Shown here in pieces: positions 9,649 through 18,637 of a DNA stretch of 64,000 nt; positions within the stretch are counted from its first letter, which is position 1; each line of letters opens with the position of its first letter. Source of the DNA: Emticicia fluvialis (GTDB taxonomy: Bacteria; Bacteroidota; Bacteroidia; Cytophagales; Spirosomataceae); contig NZ_JANUSD010000013.1 of NCBI RefSeq assembly GCF_024793945.1, positions 1 through 64,000 on the forward strand. The letters are read 5' to 3'. Both the position numbers and the translations under genes were made by a program. Under the pieces are notes generated by a model. It was not told the DNA's origin. It did not search any database and saw only the letters and a list, made by a program, of their open reading frames with translations.

Positions 9649-10212
9649 ATGGCAGAGAATAAAGAAGGACAAGAAATAACTGACGACCAAGTACAAGAAA
9701 ACAGTGAAAATCTGGCAGAAGAAACTGCAGCAGAAACCCCGGCTACTGAAAGCACAGAAACAGAAGATAAACAGGCATTGCTGGAAAACCAGCTGGCCGA
9801 GGCTAAAGATAAATACCTGCGCTTGTATGCTGAGTTTGAGAACTTCCGCCGCCGCACAGCTAAAGAAAAAATTGAGACCATCCAGAATGCCTCTGAGGGC
9901 TTGATTAAAGAGTTGATTCCTGTAATTGATGATTTTGAAAGAGCCAACAAATCTTTTGAAACCGTAACAGAAATTGAACCTTTGAAAGAGGGGATATCGT
10001 TGATATTTAATAAGTTGCAAAAAACGCTGGCAGCCAAAGGCTTAAAGCCGATGGAGGCAAAAGACCAGGTTTTTGATGCCGAACTACACGAGTGCATTAC
10101 CCAGTTTGCAGCCGGTGACGACAAAAAAGGATTGGTGATTGATGAGGTTGAGAAGGGGTACTTCCTGAACGATAAGGTGATTCGCTACGCTAAGGTGGTA
10201 GTGGGTAGCTAA
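9649..10212 (+). CDS. grpE: Nucleotide exchange factor GrpE
   Basis: 187 residues. An acidic, disordered N-terminus (about 45 residues) precedes the long coiled-coil dimerisation helix (LLENQLAEAKDKYLRLYAEFENFRRRTAKEK), then the beta-wing with the family hallmark VFDAELHECITQF and the closing GYFLNDKVIRYAKVVVG. GrpE releases ADP from DnaK to reset the chaperone cycle. dnaJ follows 89 nt downstream on the same strand, the usual grpE-dnaJ arrangement in Bacteroidota; dnaK is not in the window. Length is normal. Confidence 0.96.
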   Translation: MAENKEGQEITDDQVQENSENLAEETAAETPATESTETEDKQALLENQLAEAKDKYLRLYAEFENFRRRTAKEKIETIQNASEGLIKELIPVIDDFERANKSFETVTEIEPLKEGISLIFNKLQKTLAAKGLKPMEAKDQVFDAELHECITQFAAGDDKKGLVIDEVEKGYFLNDKVIRYAKVVVGS

Positions 10213-10301
10213 GCAGACAATATTTTTTGAGCGCAATAGTATTGGGTAAACGGCAGGCATGGCCGGGTTCTGTTTACGCAATGCAAGTATATACAATCAT
10301 T

Positions 10302-11453
10302 ATGGCACAAAAGAAAGATTATTACGAAGTATTAGGAGTAGGTAAAAACGCTACTGAAGATGAGCTGAAAAAGGCTTACCGGAAGCTGGCTATACAGTAT
10401 CACCCGGATAAAAACCCGGGCGACAAGGCCGCCGAGGAGAAGTTTAAAGAAATAGCTGAAGCCTACGGGGTGTTGTCTGATGCCGAGAAACGTCAGCGGT
10501 ACGATCAGTTCGGGCATCAGGGTGTGGGTGGTGCCGGTGGTGGCTATGGTGGCGCAGGTGTCAATATGGAGGATATCTTCAGCAGTGTCTTTGGTGACGA
10601 CAGTCCGTTCGGTAGCTTTTTTGGCGGTGGTGGCAGACGCGGAGGCGGTGGCCAGCCGGTTAGAAAAGGCTCTGACTTGCGTATCAAGCTGAAACTGGAT
10701 CTGGAAGAAATTGCCAACGGTGTTGAGAAAAAAATAAAAGTAAAACGCTATGTGGCCTGTAATACCTGTAGCGGTAATGGGTCGAAGAACGGTAACTCGC
10801 TCAAGACCTGCCAGACCTGTAACGGCTCGGGGCAGATACGCAAGGTAGTTAGCACCATGCTGGGCCAGATGGTATCTACCAGTACCTGCCATACCTGTAA
10901 TGGCGAAGGCAAGGTAATTGTAGACCGTTGTGAAGTGTGTTTTGGCGAAGGCCGTGTACTGAACGAAGACCTGATTTCTATTAAAATACCTGCCGGGGTA
11001 GGCGAGGGCATGCAATTGTCTATGACAGGCAAGGGTAACGTACCCACCCGTGGTGGTGTGGCCGGAGACCTGCTGATAGTAATAGAAGAAGAAGAACACC
11101 CCGAACTGAAACGCGACGGCAGCAATATTATTTTTGATTTGAAACTGAACTTTGCCGATGCCGTATTGGGCAAAGATGCCGAAATACCCACCATTGGCGG
11201 CAAGGTGAAAATCAATATCAAGCCGGGTACCCAACCCGGAGAAGTACTGCGCCTGAAAGGCAAAGGCCTGAAAGAAATAAACAGCTACAGCATTGGCGAC
11301 CAGTTGGTGCATATTAATATTTATACCCCAACCAGCGTAAGCCCCGATGAAAAGGCCATACTGGAAAAACTAAGGGAAGCGCCGAATTTCCAGCCCAGAG
11401 CTACCAAAAACGACAAAAGTTTCTTTGACAGAATGAAAGATTTCTTTCATTAA
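10302..11453 (+). CDS. dnaJ: Chaperone DnaJ (Hsp40)
   Basis: 383 residues with the full type I layout: J domain (residues 1-70, HPD at 34-36 that stimulates DnaK ATPase), a Gly-rich linker (GGAGGGYGG...FGGGGRRGGGG), a zinc-finger region with four Cys-X2-Cys-X-Gly-X-Gly-type repeats (CNTCSGNG, CQTCNGSG, CHTCNGEG, CEVCFGEG), and the C-terminal substrate-binding domain. The frame is open upstream to 10227, but MAQKKDYYEVLGV at 10302 is the conserved start. Co-directional with grpE; a terminator hairpin follows the stop. Confidence 0.97.
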   Translation: MAQKKDYYEVLGVGKNATEDELKKAYRKLAIQYHPDKNPGDKAAEEKFKEIAEAYGVLSDAEKRQRYDQFGHQGVGGAGGGYGGAGVNMEDIFSSVFGDDSPFGSFFGGGGRRGGGGQPVRKGSDLRIKLKLDLEEIANGVEKKIKVKRYVACNTCSGNGSKNGNSLKTCQTCNGSGQIRKVVSTMLGQMVSTSTCHTCNGEGKVIVDRCEVCFGEGRVLNEDLISIKIPAGVGEGMQLSMTGKGNVPTRGGVAGDLLIVIEEEEHPELKRDGSNIIFDLKLNFADAVLGKDAEIPTIGGKVKINIKPGTQPGEVLRLKGKGLKEINSYSIGDQLVHINIYTPTSVSPDEKAILEKLREAPNFQPRATKNDKSFFDRMKDFFH

Positions 11454-11460
11454 GATGATG

Positions 11461-11486
11461 AAGCCCTCTGAATGGAGGGCTTTGTT
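11461..11486. terminator. Bidirectional terminator between dnaJ and the STAND ATPase
   Basis: AAGCCCTC (11461-11468) pairs with GAGGGCTT (11475-11482), followed by T-rich sequence on the plus strand. It lies between two convergent genes and can serve both, overlapping the edge of the minus-strand one. Confidence 0.65.
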
Positions 11487-11488
11487 GT

Positions 11489-14440
11489 TTATGGGGTACC
11501 TAGTTCGGTTAAGGCGTTTTGTACTTTCTGAAGGAAATTTTGGTATTCAATAGCTTCGGGGGTTGATTGAGTTAATTCAAACCATAAGTTTTCAGCTTTC
11601 TTAAAATATAAAAATGCTGCATCTTTATTGCGGTTATCCCTGTAAAATTCACCCAATTTGAAATAAGAAATGGCCAAACCATTTTTGAAATTAACCTGAT
11701 TGGGATAGTCTCTGTAGAGTTCTTCAAAGAGCTGATTACAATTCTGAAAGAACTCTAAAGCATTTGGCAAGTTACCCATGGCATGGTTAAGGTCGCCTAA
11801 TTTTTCATAAGAAATGGCCAGGCCATTTTTAAAATCAACCTGATTAGGAAATTCTTTGTAGAGTTCTTCACTGAGTTGATTATACTTCCTAAAGAATGCT
11901 AAAGCATTTGTAAAGTTACCCATCTCCTGGTTAAGTTCCCCTAATTTACCATAAGAAATGGCCAAACCTTTTTTGAAAGATGCTTGATTGGGATAGTCAC
12001 CGTAGAGTTCTTTACCTAGCTTATTTCTTTTCAGAAAGAACTTTAAAGCTTTTGGCAGGTTACACATAGCCTGGTTGAGGTCACCTAATCTTTCATAAGA
12101 AATGGCCAGACTATTTTTGAAAGATACTTGATTGGGATAGTCTCTGTAGAGTTCTAGAAAAAGATTATTTTGTTTCTGAAAAAATTCTAAAGCGTTTTTC
12201 TGGTTACCAATCACCAAATTGAGATCGCCTAAATTGGAATACGCAATGCCCAGATTGCGTTTATTATTAATATTTCCGGAATCAATTCTGCAAAGTTCTT
12301 CGCCTATATTTAAGGACTTTTGAAAATACTGCATTGATTTTTCTAAATTTCCATGTGTTTGGTGGTAGTTACCTATTCTTTCAGATAGTCCTCCAAGGTA
12401 ATTATGTATATTTTCAAGGTTATTGATTACACTTTCAGCATAGCTGCTGTATAATATAGACTCTTCATATTTGATATTGATTAAGTTTCCCGTACTCAAT
12501 TCATATTTCAATTTTTTATTCAGGTTTAATACCAAAGCTGAGCAATCCTCAAAAAGATTTTCGTTTTTCTTTCGGGTTATTTCCTGTATTACCGGGCTGC
12601 ATTTAAAGGCGGTTTCGGTTTTGTTATAGTCCAGCCAGCCTTTTTGTGCCAGTAATAGCAGGGTATCTTCAAGGTTTTTGCTGTCAGGAAGCAATTGTTC
12701 AAGCGTTTCAAAAAAGATACTTTCAGCAGGTAATACCGAAAAAACTGAAAGTAGGGCGGTTTCTTCACTGCTTAGGCTTCCTAAGTCATACATGGCCGAG
12801 ATGATTTCAACCGGTGTGGCTTCTTTAAATTCATGCCAGTCGGTATCTACTTCCTTATTTTTGCTTAAGCCTAATAAGCCTTTCTGTTGCAAGTCAGATA
12901 GTAAATCTTGTAACTGGTAGTTCTTTTTTAATTTGTTTAAAACATGTAGGTTTTTAGCCAGTAACTCAATTACCAGCGTATTACCACCCACAGCCTGATA
13001 GATTTGCCTGAAAAGTTCATCTTCACGGGCATTATGCTTTTTGTAATATCGCATAAATAAAGCAAGCGCTTCCTTTTCTGGTAAACCACCAATTTCATAA
13101 AACGCTGCTTGCCGGAACTCCGTAATACGGGTGGTAAGTAGAATATGAAAATTGCTGCATCGGCGTAAAGTTTGGTAATTGACGTTGAGGTCATCCAACT
13201 CATTGGCATTATCAATAACCAGCAAACAGGGTTTGGGTAAAGAGGCCATGTTGGCAAGAAGTATTTCCAGCCGCTCTTCTTGTGGGGTTGTATCATCAAA
13301 TTGTATCTGCAAGGGTACTGCTAATTTGAGCAGGGCATTCGTGATGCCTTGCTCATTCAATACCCATGCCAAATGGGTATAAGCATCTTGGTATGTATGA
13401 TAATAGGTAGACACCAATGAGGTTTTACCAACACCCCCCTGTCCATTCACTAGTAACAGAAAATTTGAACCTTCCGAGAGTTTCTGATGAATAGCTGTTA
13501 ACTCTTCTTTTCTTCCTAAAAATACTTCAGGTTCGAACGGAGGACGGGTAAGGTGGTGCGGTGGCTTGTTGGGTTGAGAATTTTTTATTAAGTCTTTTAT
13601 TTCTTCCTGCCCTTGTTTTAAATGTTCAATTCCCGCTTTTATTAAACCGAACTCCTGAAGTTTTACAAGTACTAATTCTATATTACCGTTGGTTAATTTG
13701 CTTATTTCCAGCAGTCTATCCAGTTTTGTATTTATCCTGATAAATTCTTTTTTGAAATACGCTTTAGCAACAGTCAGCGATTCAGATGGTTTTTCTTGCC
13801 TTAATGCCTGAATTTCATGATTTATTTTTTCCAGAATAGCAGAGTTATCGGACGAATGCCTTATTAGTCCTTCCAGACTTTTTATTAAAAAGGCTTTAAG
13901 GGGCTTTTCGTCTTTATCATCCTTCATGCCCTCCATAAACACTAATTCATAGCACTCTGATAGATGTTCTTTGAAGAAAGCCTTAATTTCAACCAGTTTG
14001 CCCTCTTCGTCTTCATATCCCCTAAAAACATATTCATGTATATCTGCCAGCCATTCCTCTTGGTTATTTACCATTTTTATAATATCGCCAGTATCATGGG
14101 TTAAATTTCTTGAATCTCTAATCAGATTTTCGAAAGTCTTCTTTATATACTTATCATTGTACGGATTCTCCTGAAGATATCTAACCGTTACTAACTCAAC
14201 GGCTTTTGGCACTGAGTTTATCATGAGTTTTTCAATGTCATGATTAAGTTCCGGGTCTGGCCTTCCAAGGTAGCCTGCTAATGCGACAGGGTCATATTGA
14301 GTGATGTAATTAGAAGCAAGGTTGCCAGCAATAGCTGTAATAATGTCGCCTAAACATCCGGTTGGATCAACGGCTTTAGCCACAGCGAAAGAGCCAAGTG
14401 CAGAGGCTAATTTTGCAAAATTGAATACTTGTTGGGTCAT
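11489..14440 (-). CDS. STAND/NB-ARC-like ATPase with TPR sensor repeats
   Basis: 983 residues. The N-terminal about 45 residues are Gly/Ala-rich and hydrophobic (GCLGDIITAIAGNLASNYI), followed by a helical region to about residue 300 with no family I recognise. A STAND NTPase core follows: FLGRKEEL lead-in, P-loop NGQGGVGKTS near residue 333, Walker B CLLVIDNANE, and an ILLTTR sensor motif. The C-terminus is a TPR array with four near-identical 48-residue repeats. This effector-switch-sensor layout is that of bacterial NLR-like signalling and antiphage proteins; the TPRs would bind the trigger and the N-terminus would be the effector. It is a single gene, convergent with dnaJ. Architecture is clear, defence role is inferred. 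Confidence 0.75.
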   Translation of the reverse strand: MTQQVFNFAKLASALGSFAVAKAVDPTGCLGDIITAIAGNLASNYITQYDPVALAGYLGRPDPELNHDIEKLMINSVPKAVELVTVRYLQENPYNDKYIKKTFENLIRDSRNLTHDTGDIIKMVNNQEEWLADIHEYVFRGYEDEEGKLVEIKAFFKEHLSECYELVFMEGMKDDKDEKPLKAFLIKSLEGLIRHSSDNSAILEKINHEIQALRQEKPSESLTVAKAYFKKEFIRINTKLDRLLEISKLTNGNIELVLVKLQEFGLIKAGIEHLKQGQEEIKDLIKNSQPNKPPHHLTRPPFEPEVFLGRKEELTAIHQKLSEGSNFLLLVNGQGGVGKTSLVSTYYHTYQDAYTHLAWVLNEQGITNALLKLAVPLQIQFDDTTPQEERLEILLANMASLPKPCLLVIDNANELDDLNVNYQTLRRCSNFHILLTTRITEFRQAAFYEIGGLPEKEALALFMRYYKKHNAREDELFRQIYQAVGGNTLVIELLAKNLHVLNKLKKNYQLQDLLSDLQQKGLLGLSKNKEVDTDWHEFKEATPVEIISAMYDLGSLSSEETALLSVFSVLPAESIFFETLEQLLPDSKNLEDTLLLLAQKGWLDYNKTETAFKCSPVIQEITRKKNENLFEDCSALVLNLNKKLKYELSTGNLINIKYEESILYSSYAESVINNLENIHNYLGGLSERIGNYHQTHGNLEKSMQYFQKSLNIGEELCRIDSGNINNKRNLGIAYSNLGDLNLVIGNQKNALEFFQKQNNLFLELYRDYPNQVSFKNSLAISYERLGDLNQAMCNLPKALKFFLKRNKLGKELYGDYPNQASFKKGLAISYGKLGELNQEMGNFTNALAFFRKYNQLSEELYKEFPNQVDFKNGLAISYEKLGDLNHAMGNLPNALEFFQNCNQLFEELYRDYPNQVNFKNGLAISYFKLGEFYRDNRNKDAAFLYFKKAENLWFELTQSTPEAIEYQNFLQKVQNALTELGTP
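11640..12235 (-). repeat. 144-bp tandem repeats encoding TPR units
   Basis: The motif beginning AAGAAATGGCCA (plus-strand reading) recurs at 11665, 11809, 11953 and 12097, exactly 144 bp apart, with a degenerate fifth copy near 12241. Each unit encodes 48 residues containing YPNQ-x-x-FK and LAISYxKLGDLN. High identity between units points to recent expansion or contraction of the sensor. Confidence 0.85.
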
Positions 14441-14637
14441 TTGATAATGCCGGAAGTGTTAAAATATTTCTGAACCCAAAATACAAATATTCTATGATAG
14501 AAGTTAAAAAGTTGTTTGGTTTATTTTGAGGCACATCAGATAGGGTTAAACCTCAAAACAAGTTTCATGGCTCTTCCCCCTTCCCCCTTTTAACATAATT
14601 TAAGTTCGATTTTAAGGATACTCTGACCTAAATTCTC

Positions 14638-14645
14638 TATTTTTG
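14638..14645 (+). promoter_or_regulatory. Probable -7 element (TAnnTTTG) for the DUF2723 gene
   Basis: TATTTTTG lies about 70 nt before the start at 14714 and fits the Bacteroidota -7 consensus. No clean TTG is seen at the expected -33 spacing, so the call is moderate. Confidence 0.4.
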
Positions 14646-14713
14646 AGCCTCATTGTGATTTGGGAACCGAAACTATCCTGAACTAAAGCATTTAAACATT
14701 TATTTACTATCAA

Positions 14714-17698
14714 ATGAACAATTTTAAAAGGCTTAATAATATTGTAGGCTGGGCTATATTTGCCATTTCATTGATTTCTTACACTTTAACGGTTGAACCC
14801 ACAGCCAGTTTCTGGGACTGCGGCGAGTTTATTGCCTGCGCCTACAAACTACAGGTGCCTCACCCTGCCGGTGCTCCGTTGTTTTTGTTAATTGGCCGCA
14901 TGGCCTCTTTGCTGGCAGGTAGCGACGTAACCAAAGTGGCGCTGATGATAAACATGGTGTCGGTTATAGCCAGTGCATTCACCATCTTATTTATGTTCTG
15001 GACCATCTCTTTGCTGGCGCGTAAGGTGTTCGGCAAAAAAGGTGAAGAACTCAACTCATCAGAAATTATTCTGGTTTTAGGTGCCAGTGCTGTTGGTTCT
15101 CTGGTGTATGCTTTCTCTGACTCGTTCTGGTTTTCGGCAGTTGAAGCCGAGGTTTATGGTATGTCATCGTTCTTTACGGCCATTGTGGTTTGGGCGGCTT
15201 TCAGATGGGAGTTGATAGAAGACGAGTCAGACGCTAACCGCTGGTTGGTTTTTATTGCCTATCTGGTAGGGTTGTCAATCGGTGTGCACTTACTGAATCT
15301 GGTAACTATTCCGGCGCTGGCCTTAATCTATTATTATAAAAAGACCAAAAAAGTAACATGGAAAGGTGGCATTATTGCCTTTCTGATAGGTATGGTGGTG
15401 TTGGGCATTGTTAATGTTGGCGTTATTACGGGTATACCGTCGCTGGCGTTCACTTTCGAGAAATTGTTTGTCAACGTGTTTGGTATGCCTTTCAGTTCAG
15501 GTAGTTTGTTCTTTGTTGTGTTTTTGATAGGCTCTTTAGCTTATGCTATTTTCTATACCAATAAAAAAGGAATGGTCGTTGCCAATACGGCATTGGTTTC
15601 GTTTGCTTTTATTCTGATAGGCTATTCAAGCTACACCATTGCCTTGATACGCTCAAATTACAATCCGCCTATCAACGAAAACAACCCGAGCAACGTATTG
15701 ACCTACGTATCGTACCTGAAACGTGAGCAATATGGCAGCCGCCCGCTGTTATACGGCCCTGTATTTACAGGCAAGCTGGAGTCTATCGAAAACGGTGACC
15801 CTATCTACAAAATAGGTAAAGATAAATATGAGGTTTACGACCACAAGCCTAATTATATATGGGGGCCAAACAGCGAAAGCCTTTTGCCGCGTATGTGGAG
15901 CACAGATGCTAACCACCAGGCGGTGTACCGTCAGGAAATGGGCTTGTCGCCTGAACAAAAACCTACGCTTATAACCAACGTCATGTATATGTTTAAACGT
16001 CAGATGGGTTACATGTACTGGCGTTACTTTACCTGGAATTTCTGGGGGCGGTCAAGCGATATTGAAGGGGCCGGGCCGACTAATATTTTTGAGTCGAAGA
16101 GTGCATTGCCTCCGGCAGTAAAAGAAAACCGTGCCAGAACCAACTTCTTTGGTTTGCCTGTTATTTTGGGTATTCTTGGTTTATTATACCATTATTTCCG
16201 TCGTGAGCGAGATGCCCTCGTGTTATTCCTGTTATTTCTGTTTACAGGTCTGGCACTGGTAGTATTCCTGAATGCACCACCGATTGAGCCACGCGAGCGT
16301 GATTATATTTACGTGGGTTCGTTCTATATCTGGGCAATCTGGATTGGCTTGGGTGTAATGGGCTTGTTCGACTACGTGTTCAAGTTTATAAAAAATGTGC
16401 AGTCAAGAGCCATTGCCTCAACGGCTGTTGGTTTGGTAGTGCCTTTAATTATGTTGCCACAGGCATGGAGAGGCCATGACCGTTCGAACCGTTATCACCA
16501 GATAGATTTCGCCAAAAACCTGCTTAACTCTTGTGCCAAAGATGCGATATTGTTTACAGGTGGCGATAACGACACTTTCCCGCTATGGTATGTGCAGGAG
16601 GTAGAAGGTTTCAGAACAGACGTGCGCGTTTGTAACCTGAGCCTTTTAGGAACCGACTGGTACTGCGAGCAGATGAAACGTAAAACCTATGAGTCAGACC
16701 CACTGCCGATTACGTTCTCAACCGACCAGCTACTAAGTGGTGTAAATGACCAGATTCCGTTTGTAGAGCGTTTGCAGGCACCCATTAACCTGAAAGAGTT
16801 TCTGGAACTGGTAAAGAAAAATGACCCTGCTATACAGATACCACTGACAACCGGCGAGAGCATTAATTCTTTGCCGTCAGACAGCCTCTTCCTGACCTAC
16901 AATGTTGAAGATGTGAAAAAACTGGGCTTTGTAGCCAAACAGTATGAGCCGTATCTGAACGGACAAATGGTGTGGAACATAGGCAAGCGCGATTTGTTGA
17001 AAAATGATTTGATGCAACTGGAAATGATTGCACAGAACAACTGGAAAAGACCTATCTATTTTGCAGGTACACTGGCCAGCGACAATTACCTGAACCTGCG
17101 CGAATACATGCAGCTGGAAGGCTACGCTTACCGCCTGATGCCATTTAAAGTAGCGGATGGTGAAGACGGCTTTGTAAATACAGACGTCATGTATGAGAAG
17201 ATGCTAAAGAAAATGGCATGGAGAGAGATGAATAATCCGAAAGTATATTACGATTCTGAAACGTATCTGAAGGTTCCTATTATCACGGCTCGTCTGGCAT
17301 TTCTGAGACTGACCGACCAATTGATTAGAGAAGGTAAAAAAGACAAAGCCAAAGAAGTATTAGATTATGCCAACAGGGTTCTGCCGGATGCGGCTATTCC
17401 TTACGACCAGCTTTGTACCAATTACGTAATGTATTACTTTGAAGTGGGCGACCCTAAAAAAGCAATGGAAATTGCCGAAGTAATAACCAAACGTGCCGAC
17501 GAGAACCTGGCTTATTTTACCGAAAAAGCTACCCGAACAAGTGCCGAATGGATGCCGGATAACGTACAGCAGTTTATTGAAATCAGCCTGAGAAACCTGC
17601 AGATTATTTCAAATGTATGCAATCGTAACGGTCAGGAAGCTGCCGCCAAAAAGTATGAGGCAATCTACAACAAACACTATTCAAGATTAAGCAGATAA
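14714..17698 (+). CDS. DUF2723 multi-pass membrane protein, GT-C glycosyltransferase-like
   Basis: 994 residues. The N-terminal half has about 12 hydrophobic helices; the first loop carries TVEPTASFWDCGEF, whose acidic residues suit a GT-C (protein O-mannosyltransferase-like) active site, followed by HPAGAPLFLLIGR. The C-terminal half (from about residue 600) is soluble, with LFTGGDNDTFPLWYVQ and TPR-like helices near the end. DUF2723 proteins are large, widespread Bacteroidota membrane proteins thought to transfer sugars from lipid carriers to exported proteins. No other glycosylation genes are adjacent. Followed by a strong terminator. Family firm, enzymology inferred. Confidence 0.82.
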   Translation: MNNFKRLNNIVGWAIFAISLISYTLTVEPTASFWDCGEFIACAYKLQVPHPAGAPLFLLIGRMASLLAGSDVTKVALMINMVSVIASAFTILFMFWTISLLARKVFGKKGEELNSSEIILVLGASAVGSLVYAFSDSFWFSAVEAEVYGMSSFFTAIVVWAAFRWELIEDESDANRWLVFIAYLVGLSIGVHLLNLVTIPALALIYYYKKTKKVTWKGGIIAFLIGMVVLGIVNVGVITGIPSLAFTFEKLFVNVFGMPFSSGSLFFVVFLIGSLAYAIFYTNKKGMVVANTALVSFAFILIGYSSYTIALIRSNYNPPINENNPSNVLTYVSYLKREQYGSRPLLYGPVFTGKLESIENGDPIYKIGKDKYEVYDHKPNYIWGPNSESLLPRMWSTDANHQAVYRQEMGLSPEQKPTLITNVMYMFKRQMGYMYWRYFTWNFWGRSSDIEGAGPTNIFESKSALPPAVKENRARTNFFGLPVILGILGLLYHYFRRERDALVLFLLFLFTGLALVVFLNAPPIEPRERDYIYVGSFYIWAIWIGLGVMGLFDYVFKFIKNVQSRAIASTAVGLVVPLIMLPQAWRGHDRSNRYHQIDFAKNLLNSCAKDAILFTGGDNDTFPLWYVQEVEGFRTDVRVCNLSLLGTDWYCEQMKRKTYESDPLPITFSTDQLLSGVNDQIPFVERLQAPINLKEFLELVKKNDPAIQIPLTTGESINSLPSDSLFLTYNVEDVKKLGFVAKQYEPYLNGQMVWNIGKRDLLKNDLMQLEMIAQNNWKRPIYFAGTLASDNYLNLREYMQLEGYAYRLMPFKVADGEDGFVNTDVMYEKMLKKMAWREMNNPKVYYDSETYLKVPIITARLAFLRLTDQLIREGKKDKAKEVLDYANRVLPDAAIPYDQLCTNYVMYYFEVGDPKKAMEIAEVITKRADENLAYFTEKATRTSAEWMPDNVQQFIEISLRNLQIISNVCNRNGQEAAAKKYEAIYNKHYSRLSR

Positions 17699-17719
17699 CC
17701 TGCCCAGAGCAATAAACAC

Positions 17720-17755
17720 CGGAGGGGCTTCTGAAAGGAGGCCCCTCCGATGTTT
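17720..17755 (+). terminator. Terminator after the DUF2723 gene
   Basis: CGGAGGGGC (17720-17728) and GCCCCTCCG (17741-17749) form a 9-bp GC-rich stem followed by ATGTTTTA. It also sits at the 3' end of the convergent YdcF-like gene. Confidence 0.7.
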
Positions 17756-18522
17756 TATAACCAGCCAGCCAGTTTGTAGCTTACATAACCAATCATTTCT
17801 CTGATAACTAAATGGGCAGTTCGCATGGGCGATGTATCGGGTACGAACTGTACAAGGGCCCAGGTTCTGTTGCCCGAAATGTAATTAGAGCCATAAGGTG
17901 TAACCTTTACTCCGGCTTTGATGAAACAGCCCGTGGCTCTTTTCTGATGAAATGCCGATGTAATAAGCAGGCAGGTTTCGCCTGCAAAGTGCTTCCGCAA
18001 CAGGGCGGCTGTGTTTACGGCATTTTCTCTGGTGTTGGTTGATTGGTCTTCTTTAAAAATGTCTTTCGCCGGCACGCCAGAAATAACCAGGTATCTGGCT
18101 ATCTGGTCAATTTCTCTGGTGGGCCTTTCGCCAAGTATTGGTATCTCGCCGCCACTGATAATGATCTTTTTTATTTTACCAGCTTTATACAATTGAATGG
18201 CCTGAGCCGCTCTGTCGGCTGAGCCCCCCAGAAATATATTTTCTTCAGGTGTTTTGGCGGTGTTAATTATCCCGCCCGTAAGAAGAATGCCGACATCATG
18301 AGGCGGCACAGCCGCAATAGATGTTGGTGGTATTTCCCAAAGCCGGGCTATTTCATCAACAAAGAAAGGAGTAGAAATAAAGTAAAAAAACAGAAGGGCC
18401 GCAAGCAGCAGTTTCCTCGATTGGTTTCTGTTTTTTGTAATAAAAGCCAGCACAAGCAGAATAAGTATAATGCCTGCCGGCATAAGCACAAAAGCAAAAA
18501 TCTTTGAAACAATATGAAACAT
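17755..18522 (-). CDS. YdcF/ElyC-family DUF218 membrane protein
   Basis: 255 residues. Two N-terminal hydrophobic helices (to about residue 52) anchor a DUF218 domain: DVGILLTGG near residue 76, the helix AAQAIQLYKAGKIKKIIISGG, then ARYLVISGVPAKDIFKEDQSTNTRENA with the family Glu and Arg-Glu-Asn signature, and LLITSAFHQKRA. DUF218 proteins (SanA, ElyC, YdcF) affect envelope integrity or lipid-carrier recycling; the exact activity is unsettled. Convergent with the DUF2723 gene, sharing its terminator. Confidence 0.8.
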   Translation of the reverse strand: MFHIVSKIFAFVLMPAGIILILLVLAFITKNRNQSRKLLLAALLFFYFISTPFFVDEIARLWEIPPTSIAAVPPHDVGILLTGGIINTAKTPEENIFLGGSADRAAQAIQLYKAGKIKKIIISGGEIPILGERPTREIDQIARYLVISGVPAKDIFKEDQSTNTRENAVNTAALLRKHFAGETCLLITSAFHQKRATGCFIKAGVKVTPYGSNYISGNRTWALVQFVPDTSPMRTAHLVIREMIGYVSYKLAGWL

Positions 18523-18596
18523 GCCCCGGCGTTAAATTTGATGACAATATTTGAGAGTTTAACAAGCAATTAACTCGAACTCATAAATTAAGCACT

Positions 18597-18604
18597 TATA
18601 TTTG
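18597..18604 (+). promoter_or_regulatory. Probable -7 element for the DUF5106-like thioredoxin gene
   Basis: TATATTTG matches TAnnTTTG and lies 33 nt before the chosen ATG at 18638. This placement would put the upstream in-frame ATG at 18602 inside the promoter, supporting the later start. Confidence 0.45.
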
Positions 18605-18637
18605 CTATTTAACATATTAAGACTAAAAAATAAGAAT

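Noticed and set aside
10332..11312. Long antisense frame over dnaJ
   Set aside because: dnaJ is unmistakable; the opposite frame is a composition artefact.
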